The notes beneath the pieces are model-generated. The model was given only the letters and a program-made list of their open reading frames with translations, was not told the origin of the DNA and ran no database searches. 64,000 nt of DNA. It comes from Arthrobacter mobilis (GTDB lineage Bacteria > Actinomycetota > Actinomycetes > Actinomycetales > Micrococcaceae). Made by a program: the position numbers and the translations under genes. Positions 8,172 through 15,585 of this stretch are shown in pieces. The stretch spans positions 3,120 to 67,119 of the forward strand of contig NZ_JAAZSQ010000015.1 in the NCBI RefSeq assembly GCF_012395835.1. The letters run 5' to 3'. Each line of letters begins with the position of its first letter. Positions within the stretch are counted from its first letter, which is position 1.

Positions 8172-9629
8172 TTAACCGTTGAAGGCGAACCGTTCCTGCA
8201 GGCGGGACGCCGTGCGGTCCGGGTTCAGCATGAGCACGCTCAGCAGTCCGACCACCACCAGGTAGATGCCGATCATCCAGAACGCCGAATCCATGCCCTC
8301 GCCCAGCCGGGCCGCCATCTCCGCGGTCTCGGGCACGCCCTTCGGGGCCGGGACGTAGCCTGCCGCGTCCATCAGCATGCCCACCATGGCCGGGGCCACT
8401 ACGCCGCCGAGCGAGGCCAGGCCGGTCAGCGAGGCCATGACCGCGGCCCGCTGCCTGGAGCAGACGCAGAAGGCCACCGCGGTCGGGGCCAGCGGGTAGA
8501 TCATGGCCAGGCCGGCGCCGAGGGTCACGAACACCACCGCCGCGGAACCGCCCAGGTGGGGCAGGATGAGGAAGCAGGCACCCGAGCACAGCAGCATGGC
8601 GCCGAACAGGGCCCCGAGTGCCCAGCGCACGGTCACGCCGCGGCGCATCAAAAAGCGCGATGCGTAGCCCAGGACCAGCAGGGCCGCCGCGCCGAGGAGC
8701 CAGGGGAAGGTGGAGACCAGGCCGATCATTTCCGGACTCAGCGCCACCACCGAGGCCAGGTACTTCGGCGACCAGGTGGTCAGGAAGCCCTGCGCCCAGA
8801 AGCAGCCGGCCCCGGCCAGCACGGCCGCGACAAACATGCGGGTGCCCAGCACCCGGCGGATCGGCACCATGTGCAGCAGGTCTGCGCGGTCGGCGATGCT
8901 GTCCCGGCCGCCGTCCGCCGGCTGCTCCACCGGCCCTGCGGCAGCCGCACCGCCGTCGGCAGGTTCCTCGGGAGCCGGGGCGCGCTTCCGGGTGGTGTGG
9001 CTGTATGGGCCGTCGCGCCCGACCAGCAGCCAGCACAGCGACCAGACCAGCCCGACGATACCGAGGAACCCAAACGCCCAGCGCCAGCCGAGCGCAGGGT
9101 TGGCGATGATCCAGGCCAGCGCCGGCGCGGCGACAATCGGCCCCAGGGTGGACCCGATGGCGACCAGGCTGCTGGGCAGCCCGCGCTCCTTGGCCGGGAA
9201 CCAGCCGTGCACGTGCTGCAGGGTAATCGGCGTCGCCGGCCCCTCGGCCGCGCCCAGCAGGATGCGGGTCACCAGCAGCACCGCGGCACCGCCGCCGAAC
9301 AGCATGGGGAACTGCAGCACGGCCCAGGAGATGCCCATGGTGAGGATGATCCAGCGCGTGGGTACCTTCCCGGCCAGGAAGCCGACGGCGACGGCGGCGA
9401 TGGCGAAGAGGAAGAAGAAGGCGCTGCCGATGAAGCCGAATTCGCCGGCGGTCAGCCCCAGTTCCCGGATGGCCGAATCCGCGACGAGGCCCAGGACTGC
9501 CTTGTCCGCGAAGTTGATGATCTGGAAGACCACCAGGGCTGAGGTGACCAGCCAGGCGCGCCGGTTCATCTTCCCGTGGGTGACGGCGGCGCGCAGGGTG
9601 TGCGGCGGGATCTGCTGTTGCGTGCTCAT
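8172..9629 (-). CDS. MFS transporter (anion:cation symporter-like)
   Basis: A 485-residue major facilitator protein with about 12 predicted hydrophobic segments and a long polar central loop near residues 215-255. The first helix contains FADKAVLGL, the type seen in ACS-family carriers for organic anions and aromatic acids, and TRILLGAAEGP lies in TM4. Its ATG at 9629 overlaps the TGA of the upstream MBL hydrolase gene by four bases. It is clearly paralogous to the MFS at 62320-63687 (matching ADKA and GAGEGP-type motifs). Likely imports an aromatic or oxo-acid; substrate unknown. Confidence 0.85.
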   Translation of the reverse strand: MSTQQQIPPHTLRAAVTHGKMNRRAWLVTSALVVFQIINFADKAVLGLVADSAIRELGLTAGEFGFIGSAFFFLFAIAAVAVGFLAGKVPTRWIILTMGISWAVLQFPMLFGGGAAVLLVTRILLGAAEGPATPITLQHVHGWFPAKERGLPSSLVAIGSTLGPIVAAPALAWIIANPALGWRWAFGFLGIVGLVWSLCWLLVGRDGPYSHTTRKRAPAPEEPADGGAAAAGPVEQPADGGRDSIADRADLLHMVPIRRVLGTRMFVAAVLAGAGCFWAQGFLTTWSPKYLASVVALSPEMIGLVSTFPWLLGAAALLVLGYASRFLMRRGVTVRWALGALFGAMLLCSGACFLILPHLGGSAAVVFVTLGAGLAMIYPLAPTAVAFCVCSRQRAAVMASLTGLASLGGVVAPAMVGMLMDAAGYVPAPKGVPETAEMAARLGEGMDSAFWMIGIYLVVVGLLSVLMLNPDRTASRLQERFAFNG

Positions 9630-10681
9630 GCGCCCACCTGCGCTTCCTCGCGGCCCGCGGCAAGTCCGGCTGCGGGCCGGATGACAAAGCAGTCATTGTC
9701 CTCGGCCACCTGCACCGGACCGGCGAAGTCCCGCCGCGCGGCCTCTTCCATTTTCCGCACGTCCGCTGCCCCCGGGGTATTCGGCACGATGTGGTGCAGC
9801 ACCAGCGAACCGACGCCGGCGGCGCTGGCTACCTTGCCCACCTCGTCGAAGGAGGTGTGGGATTCGCGCAGGTGGACCTCGATGCCGTCCCGCGTGGGCC
9901 CGTCCGGGAAGGTGGCCAGGATGGCCTCCAGGTCCATGACCTCGTGCAGCAGCAGGTCGGCGCCGCGCGCCAGCCTGATGCAGTTTTCCGAGTAGGCGGT
10001 ATCGCCGGAGATGACCACGGAGCCGTAGGCCGAATCGATGCGGAAGGCGAAGGCGGGATAGCAGAGGCGGTGGTCCACCAGGATGGCAGTAACGGTCACC
10101 AGTTCGTCGCGGTAGACCTCAAAGGGCTCCATCACGGGGTGCCGGGCGGTGACCGGGTCGGCGCCGGCCGACGGCGGGATCTGGATATCGTGCGCGGTAA
10201 CCCATTCGTGCGGCTCACTGCGGCCCTCGTCGGCCATCCGGATGCAGATATCCGAGGCGAACACCCGGTCCAGCAGTGCGTCCACCATCTCGGTGGTGCC
10301 GGCCATGGTCCGGTCACCAACCCGCTCGTCGACGTAACCGGCGTGCGCCGCGTCCAGGGCCGGTACGCGCGGTGGCCGGCCAGGTCCGAAGACCTGGACG
10401 GGTGCGCTGAAGGATTCGCCCGGCACCTGCCAGCCGGTGACCAGGAAGGAGCCCAGGTCGTAGACATGATCCGAGTGGTGGTGGGTCAGGAAGACGGCGC
10501 GCAGCTCGGACCACGCGCAGCTGGAGCGGTAATTGCGGATGCTGCCCATGCCGCAGTCGACGACGTAGGCGGCGCCGTCGACCTTCACCGCGGTACTGGT
10601 ACCGGCGCGGCTGGCGGAGACAATCGGGCCGCCCCCTGTCCCCAGCGTGTGGACGGACATGCCTCGTTCGGGATTGTTCAT
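9626..10681 (-). CDS. MBL-fold metallohydrolase (copy 1)
   Basis: A 351-residue metallo-beta-lactamase fold protein. The zinc motif HHHSDH is at residues 67-72 and ISGDTAYS carries the later metal-binding Asp. The layout with early GTGGGP resembles the RNase Z/arylsulfatase-like branch rather than glyoxalase II. It is first in a two-gene operon with the MFS carrier, and the same MBL-then-transporter order recurs at 56566-59045. It may hydrolyse a lactone or ester brought in by that carrier; this is inference. A second in-frame ATG at 10660 is an alternative start, and neither start has an ideal ribosome site. Confidence 0.82.
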   Translation of the reverse strand: MNNPERGMSVHTLGTGGGPIVSASRAGTSTAVKVDGAAYVVDCGMGSIRNYRSSCAWSELRAVFLTHHHSDHVYDLGSFLVTGWQVPGESFSAPVQVFGPGRPPRVPALDAAHAGYVDERVGDRTMAGTTEMVDALLDRVFASDICIRMADEGRSEPHEWVTAHDIQIPPSAGADPVTARHPVMEPFEVYRDELVTVTAILVDHRLCYPAFAFRIDSAYGSVVISGDTAYSENCIRLARGADLLLHEVMDLEAILATFPDGPTRDGIEVHLRESHTSFDEVGKVASAAGVGSLVLHHIVPNTPGAADVRKMEEAARRDFAGPVQVAEDNDCFVIRPAAGLAAGREEAQVGA

Positions 10682-10810
10682 GACTGACTGGCCCTCGTTT
10701 CCTCAATGGATGGGCGGAGGCCGCACGTGCCGGAAGGCGGGCTGCGGCGTGCTGAACGGAAAGAACCGGCACGGACGGCCGGACGTGATCCACATCATAT
10801 GTAGTAGCTT

Positions 10811-10822
10811 TTGCGATCGCAA
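10811..10822. promoter_or_regulatory. 12-base palindrome, candidate operator between divergent operons
   Basis: TTGCGATCGCAA is a perfect palindrome 68 bases before the cupin start. It partly overlaps a GCAAT/ATTGC inverted repeat at 10818-10831. Position in the 209-base divergent gap suits a regulator site for one or both operons; the regulator is unknown, with the PaaX-type protein at 12188-13075 the nearest candidate. Confidence 0.45.
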
Positions 10823-10890
10823 TACCTATTGCATATCCAGTGCTGCTCTGGCATGCTGGCTCCACCGCAAGCCCAACGAAAGGACCTTCC

Positions 10891-11376
10891 ATGGGTATCC
10901 AGCAAGACCAGGAAATCGTGCTCGGCGCGCTGCCGAAGGGCATCACGCCCGCCAGCGAGGCGATGGGCAACAAGACGTGGAACGTGCTCGGGCACACCTA
11001 TCTGGCCAAGGTCGAAAGCGCCACCAGCTTCGCCTGGCTCTCCCTGGACCCGACCGGCACCGGGGTGCCCCCGCACGTGCACCCGACCCAGGACGAGCAC
11101 ATCTATGTGATGGAAGGCGTCTACACCCTCTACCTGGACGGGGAGTGGACCACCGCCGGCCCGGGAGACACCGTGCGGATGCCCAAGGACCTGCCGCACG
11201 CCTACTACAACAAGGGCGAAACCCCGGGCAAGGCCCTGTTCTGGGTCAGCCCCGCCGGGCGCCTGGCCCAGCTGTTCGACCAGCTGCACAACCTGGAGGA
11301 CCCCGCCGAGGTGGTGCGCCGCTCGGCCCTGCACGACGTCGACTTCCTGCCCCCGGGCACCGTCCCCGGCGCGTAA
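10891..11376 (+). CDS. Cupin domain protein
   Basis: A 161-residue single cupin. Motif 1 gives H62, H64 and E69 within PPHVHPTQDEH and motif 2 gives H103 in MPKDLPHAY, a complete 3-His/1-Glu metal set. A start at 10891 is chosen because GAAAGGA lies 6 bases upstream. It is followed after 77 bases by an alpha/beta hydrolase gene on the same strand. Such cupins act as dioxygenases, isomerases or sugar-type epimerase relatives; I cannot say which. Confidence 0.82.
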   Translation: MGIQQDQEIVLGALPKGITPASEAMGNKTWNVLGHTYLAKVESATSFAWLSLDPTGTGVPPHVHPTQDEHIYVMEGVYTLYLDGEWTTAGPGDTVRMPKDLPHAYYNKGETPGKALFWVSPAGRLAQLFDQLHNLEDPAEVVRRSALHDVDFLPPGTVPGA

Positions 11377-11453
11377 CGTTCAGCCGCTCCTGGCCGGGGC
11401 GCGGTGCCACGGCACCGGGCACCGGCCGGGCTGGCTTCGTGAAAGGAATCCCC

Positions 11454-12221
11454 ATGCAGACCGGCATCTCCCTGCCGCCGCTGACGCTGGCCTACGGGGC
11501 GCACGCGGCCCAGACCGTCCAGTGCTGGGACCCGGCGCATGGCCCATGCCGCGGCGTCGCCGTCCTGGTGCACGGCGGCTACTGGCGGGCCCGCTTCGAT
11601 GCCTCGCTCATGGCGCCCCTTGTCCGGGACCTCACCGCGCACGGCTGGGCCGTGGCGAACATCGAATACCGCCGCACCGGCAACGGCGGCGGCTGGCCGG
11701 CCACCTTGGACGACGTTCGGGCGGCAATCGATGCCGTCACCGCGACGCCGTGGCGTTCCAGCTGGGACGGGCCGCTGGTCGGGATCGGACACTCGGTCGG
11801 CGGGCAGCTGGCCCTGCTGACGGCGGACCGGCTGGACGCCGCCGTCGCCCTGGCCCCGGTCACCGACGCCGCCCGCACCTGGCGCGAAGGCTTGGGCGAA
11901 AACGCCGCCGCGGAATTTTTCGGCACGTCCCCTGGGCAGGCCCCAGCCGTGTACGAGGCGGCTTCGCCGGTCTGGCAGCTGCCCCTGGGGATTCCCCTGC
12001 TGGTGGTCCACGGCGCCTCGGACCAGCGCGTGCCGGTGGAACATTCGCAGGATTTCGTGGCGGCTGCCCGCAGCGGCGGAGACCAAGTGGACTTCGCGTC
12101 CCCGCACGATCTGGACCATCTGGCCGCGATCGACCCGTCGACTCCTGCGTGGGAGCGGGTGCGCCACTGGCTGGAAACCGCCGCGGATCAGCTCCGGCTG
12201 CGCAGCAGTTCCCCGGCGTGA
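11454..12221 (+). CDS. Alpha/beta hydrolase, kynurenine formamidase/BD-FAE-like
   Basis: A 255-residue serine hydrolase. The oxyanion motif HGGYW is at residues 40-44, the nucleophile elbow GHSVGG at 112-117 puts the Ser at 114, and HDLDHL near the C-terminus supplies the His. HGGYW rather than plain HGG is typical of arylformamidase-like esterases. Start at 11454 is set by GAAAGGAA 5 bases upstream. Its last 34 bases overlap the end of the convergent PaaX-type gene. A formamidase would fit with an anthranilate-type pathway nearby, but general esterase activity is equally possible. Confidence 0.78.
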   Translation: MQTGISLPPLTLAYGAHAAQTVQCWDPAHGPCRGVAVLVHGGYWRARFDASLMAPLVRDLTAHGWAVANIEYRRTGNGGGWPATLDDVRAAIDAVTATPWRSSWDGPLVGIGHSVGGQLALLTADRLDAAVALAPVTDAARTWREGLGENAAAEFFGTSPGQAPAVYEAASPVWQLPLGIPLLVVHGASDQRVPVEHSQDFVAAARSGGDQVDFASPHDLDHLAAIDPSTPAWERVRHWLETAADQLRLRSSSPA

Positions 12222-13075
12222 TCGGCCGCCGGGGCCCGCAGGATCCTGTGCAGCGTCAGGAAGACCTGCTTGGCGCGCGGTGCCTTCCACTCCGGGGGAA
12301 GGTACTCCAGCGGCAGGTTCGGGTCCCGGTAGGGAAACTTCCGCCACAGCGTCAGCAGCGGCACGTAGGTGCGGAAGGCCAGCCGGCGTTCGGTGGCCGG
12401 CAGCGTTCCGCCGTCCGCCGCCCGCTGCTCCCAGTAGTCCGCCAGCTCCGAGTAGTCGTCCAGGAACTCCGTGTACTGCCGGTCCAGCGAGTCCAGGTCC
12501 CACCACTGCCCCACCTGGGCACGGATATCCCCGCCCTTGAGGTAGTCGCCGGAGAAATACTCGGCGTAGCGGTCCAGCCCGCGCGCGGCCAGCCGGGCCA
12601 TCGCCTGCTCCATCACGGTACTGGGCGCGATCGCCACGCCCGCGGCCACGAAACCGAACCCAAGGCTGGTCAGTTCGGCCTTCAGCTCGTAGCGGCGGTT
12701 GCGCTCGGCCTCGGGCACCGAAAAGACCACCAGCGACCAGGGATCCCCCGGCCGCGAGCGCTCCGGCGCGAAGATGCGCTGGTCGTCGGCGTTAAAGAGG
12801 TCCAGCACGTCCTCGGAGAGCGCATAGCGGGCCACGCCGTCGTCCTTGATACTGTGCAGGATTCCCTTGGCCTTCAGCCGCGAGATCGTGGACCGGGCCG
12901 CCTGCCCGTCGATCTCCAGGTCCGCCAGCATGGCCACGAGCGCCGAGACCGGCAGCACGCCGCCGGCGCCGCCGCCGTACAGCCCGTAGAGGGTCACGAT
13001 CAGTTCCTGGTGCAGCACCCGCTGGGCACGGGGCGGCTGGGGCGGGCGGCTCAATTCCAGCTCGGGGGTGGACAC
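12188..13075 (-). CDS. PaaX family transcriptional regulator (copy 2)
   Basis: A 295-residue paralogue of the PaaX-type protein at 6616-7524, sharing the winged-helix blocks LIVTLYGLYG and STISRLKAKGIL, the central WSLVVFSVPE strand and the C-terminal YRDPNLPLEYLP. The DNA-binding helix differs in several positions, so its operator and effector are probably different. It ends inside the convergent hydrolase gene with a 34-base overlap, an antisense arrangement that could couple their expression. It probably senses an aryl-CoA, by family. Confidence 0.88.
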   Translation of the reverse strand: MSTPELELSRPPQPPRAQRVLHQELIVTLYGLYGGGAGGVLPVSALVAMLADLEIDGQAARSTISRLKAKGILHSIKDDGVARYALSEDVLDLFNADDQRIFAPERSRPGDPWSLVVFSVPEAERNRRYELKAELTSLGFGFVAAGVAIAPSTVMEQAMARLAARGLDRYAEYFSGDYLKGGDIRAQVGQWWDLDSLDRQYTEFLDDYSELADYWEQRAADGGTLPATERRLAFRTYVPLLTLWRKFPYRDPNLPLEYLPPEWKAPRAKQVFLTLHRILRAPAADHAGELLRSRS

Positions 13076-13104
13076 CCTTCCATCCTAGGCAGCCCGGCGT
13101 GCCG

Positions 13105-13371
13105 TCAGCGCTTCCAGTTGTCCCGCAGGATGTCGCGGGCCTCGCGGTAGAGCTTCTTCGCCTCCGGGCTGGCGGCGACATCGTAGAGTTTCTGCGCCGT
13201 TGTCCAGAGCCGCCGCGCCTTGTCCCGCAGCACCGGATCCTTCGCCAGACGAGCCACGGCATCCCTGGCCGCGGTGGCCTTCTGCCGGGTGGGTTCAGCC
13301 GCCCTCCGCACCGGCAATGCCGGCTTGGCCGGTGGTTCTTCGCTCACGGGGTTGACAGGTTCTTCGCTCAT
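13105..13371 (-). CDS. Hypothetical small charged protein
   Basis: An 88-residue protein with an acidic, proline-rich N-terminus (MSEEPVNP...) and a basic, helical C-terminal half with many Lys, Arg and Ala residues. No signal peptide or membrane segment. The start at 13371 is supported by AAGGAA; the frame is open further upstream but without a site. Similar small helical proteins occur in Arthrobacter-like genomes, but I do not recognise a function. It lies 30 bases upstream of the PaaX copy 2 gene. Confidence 0.6.
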   Translation of the reverse strand: MSEEPVNPVSEEPPAKPALPVRRAAEPTRQKATAARDAVARLAKDPVLRDKARRLWTTAQKLYDVAASPEAKKLYREARDILRDNWKR

Positions 13372-13490
13372 GGGAGGTTCCTTGTGTCCTGTACCAGTGC
13401 ACCCATCGTATGCCCGCGTCCGCGAATTAACAGGGCGGCCGGTGTTTGCCATGACAGAATCGCAGGCAGGACGCAATGGAAAGGACCTGC

Positions 13491-14297
13491 ATGCCCACCG
13501 CCACGGTCAACGACGTCACACTTGCCTACACCGACTCGGCCCCGGAGGCCGGCACCGGCAAGGTGCTGCTGCTCCTGCACGGCCATGCCTTCGACCGCAC
13601 CATGTGGGACGGCCAGGTGCGGCATTTCACCGCCGAGGGCTGGCGCGTGATCGCCCCGGACCTGCGCGGCTTCGGCGAATCGGAGGTCACCCCCGGCATC
13701 GTCTACACCGAGGAGTTCGCTGCCGACGCCGTCGGCCTGCTCGATGAGCTGAAGATTGGCCAGGCGGTGGTGCTCGGCTATTCGATGGGCGGCCAGGTGG
13801 CCATGGAGATCCAGCATTCCTACCCTGAACGCGTGCGCGCCCTGGTGATCGTGGACACGGTTCCGCAGGCCGAGGACACCGCGGGCAAACGCCGCCGGAA
13901 CGTCGTCGCGGACCGGCTGATCACCGAGGGCATGCACGGCTACGCCGCCGATGTCCTGGACGTGATGATCGCCGGGTACAACGTGGAGAAGCTGCCGGAG
14001 GTGGCCGACAAGGTGCTGCAGATGATCCGGCGCTCCCCCGCCGCCGGGGCCGCCGCCGCGATGCGCGGCCGCGCGGCCCGCCGCGACTTCACCAACACCC
14101 TCAGCGCCGTCGAGGTGCCCGCCCTGGTCATCGCCGGCGCCGACGACGCGTTCGACGGCGGTGCCGCCACCCGCATGCACCAGCTCCTGCCGCACGGCAG
14201 CCTCGTCACGATCGACGGCGCCGGCCATACCCCCAGCCTGGAACAGCCCGAGGAGTTCAACCGCGCGCTCGGCTCGTTCCTGGCCGGGCTCAGGTAG
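13491..14297 (+). CDS. Alpha/beta hydrolase (3-oxoadipate enol-lactonase-like)
   Basis: A 268-residue alpha/beta hydrolase. HGHAFDRTMWD forms the oxyanion region (30-40), GYSMGG at 96-101 places the nucleophilic Ser at 98, and GAGHTPSLEQPEEF at the end supplies the His. This block layout is shared with enol-lactone hydrolases and meta-cleavage product hydrolases. Start at 13491 has GAAAGGA 6 bases before it. It stands alone between two minus-strand units and is divergent from the 88-aa gene. Substrate unknown. Confidence 0.8.
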   Translation: MPTATVNDVTLAYTDSAPEAGTGKVLLLLHGHAFDRTMWDGQVRHFTAEGWRVIAPDLRGFGESEVTPGIVYTEEFAADAVGLLDELKIGQAVVLGYSMGGQVAMEIQHSYPERVRALVIVDTVPQAEDTAGKRRRNVVADRLITEGMHGYAADVLDVMIAGYNVEKLPEVADKVLQMIRRSPAAGAAAAMRGRAARRDFTNTLSAVEVPALVIAGADDAFDGGAATRMHQLLPHGSLVTIDGAGHTPSLEQPEEFNRALGSFLAGLR

Positions 14298-14300
14298 CCG

Positions 14301-14325
14301 GGACCGGCGGCGCGGCGCCCGGTCC
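14301..14325. terminator. Short hairpin between convergent genes
   Basis: Seven-base perfect arms at 14301-14307 and 14319-14325 sit in the 37-base gap between convergent stops at 14297 and 14335. Weak terminator by stem length. Confidence 0.35.
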
Positions 14326-14334
14326 GGACGATCC

Positions 14335-15585
14335 TTACTCCGCCGGAAGTTCCCCGGCCACCAGCCGGCGCACCACCTCGGTGAGCAGCTCCACGCCGCG
14401 CAGTGCGTCCTCGTCGCGGGTGTACTCGGCCTCATGGTGCGAGACGCCCTCGACGCTGGGCACGAACAGCATCACCGTCGGCACCACGTCCTTCAGGTTC
14501 GTCGAGTCGTGTCCGGCCACAGTCATGATCTGTGTGTGGCTGAACCCCAGGCGCTTGGCGCTGGCCACGCCCAGGGCCACGCCCTCGGACTGGTACGGCA
14601 CCAGCCCCCACTGGTGCGTCTGCTCCAGGGTGACCTGCGTCCGCGACCGCCCTTCGGCGTCGGCAATCGACTTGCCCAGCAGCTCCATGGCCCGGGCGAG
14701 CACCGCCTCGTCCGGCGAGCGCAGGTCAAGGTTCATCCGCACCTGCCGGGCGATGGTCACCGGGGAGTTGGGCAGGACGTACATTTCCGACACCGAGGTG
14801 TGCAGCTGCCCCGGCTCGAATTCGGCGGCCAGGTCGCGCGCGGCGGCAATGACCAGGGCCGCCCCGTAGAGGGCGTCGCGGCGGTCCTCCATCCGGGTCG
14901 AGCCGGTGTGCGACTGGGCGCCGTCGACGGTGACCCGGTACTTGCTGGCGGCCCAGGTGCAGTCCACGATGCCGACCTGGGTGCCGGTCTCTTCCAGGTT
15001 CCGGCCCTGCTCGATGTGGATTTCGGCGTAGCGGGCGACGTCGGCGAGCACCGGCGCGCCGCCGGCCGGGCGGTGCCCGGCAGCCAGGGCAGCGGCGACG
15101 CTCTCCCCGGCCGGGTCGGTGACGGCCAGGGCTTCGTCCAGGGCCAGCTTGCCGGTGAAGACGGAGCTGCCCATCATGCTGGGGGTGAAGCGGCTGCCTT
15201 CCTCGTTGAACCAGTTGACCACGGCCAGGTTGCAGGCCGGCTCCAGCCGGCCGCTGCGGGCCTCGGCGGCCACCCGGGCGGCGGCGTGCGCGGCGGCGAG
15301 CACCCCGTAGGCGCCGTCGAACCGGCCGGCCATCGGCTGGGAGTCCAGGTGGGAGCCGATCAGCACGTACGGGGCCCCGGGAACCAGTTCGAGGGTGCCG
15401 AACTGGTTCCCGATCGCGTCCACGCTTTCGGTGAAGCCGTGCCGGGCCAGCCAGTCGCCGAACCAGGCGCGGGTGGCGTGGTCGGCAGCGGTGCCGGCCT
15501 GCCGGTCGACGCCGCCGGCGGCGGTCGCGCCGAAGCCGGACATGGCCGCGAAGTCCTCCAAAAAGCCGGTGTTGGTGGTGCTCAT
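14335..15585 (-). CDS. M20-family amidase (N-carbamoyl-amino-acid hydrolase / allantoate amidohydrolase type)
   Basis: A 416-residue Zn-dependent amidase of the hydantoinase/carbamoylase branch. Metal ligands are visible as H79 in IGSHLDS, D90 in RFDGAYG, and the NEEGSRF and EIHIEQG blocks; the C-terminal GVSHHEAEY supplies the last His. Members hydrolyse N-carbamoyl amino acids or ureido compounds to release ammonia and CO2. The ATG at 15585 overlaps the TGA of the upstream amidohydrolase by one base, so the two are coupled. Together they would open and strip an amide or ureido compound. Confidence 0.87.
   Translation of the reverse strand: MSTTNTGFLEDFAAMSGFGATAAGGVDRQAGTAADHATRAWFGDWLARHGFTESVDAIGNQFGTLELVPGAPYVLIGSHLDSQPMAGRFDGAYGVLAAAHAAARVAAEARSGRLEPACNLAVVNWFNEEGSRFTPSMMGSSVFTGKLALDEALAVTDPAGESVAAALAAGHRPAGGAPVLADVARYAEIHIEQGRNLEETGTQVGIVDCTWAASKYRVTVDGAQSHTGSTRMEDRRDALYGAALVIAAARDLAAEFEPGQLHTSVSEMYVLPNSPVTIARQVRMNLDLRSPDEAVLARAMELLGKSIADAEGRSRTQVTLEQTHQWGLVPYQSEGVALGVASAKRLGFSHTQIMTVAGHDSTNLKDVVPTVMLFVPSVEGVSHHEAEYTRDEDALRGVELLTEVVRRLVAGELPAE

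Noticed and set aside
6616-9696. Very long open frame of more than 1000 codons on the minus strand running through the PaaX, thioesterase and MFS region.
   Set aside because: Only its last part is the PaaX-type protein. The upstream part is Arg/Pro/Gly-rich frame-shadow of the MFS gene caused by high GC.
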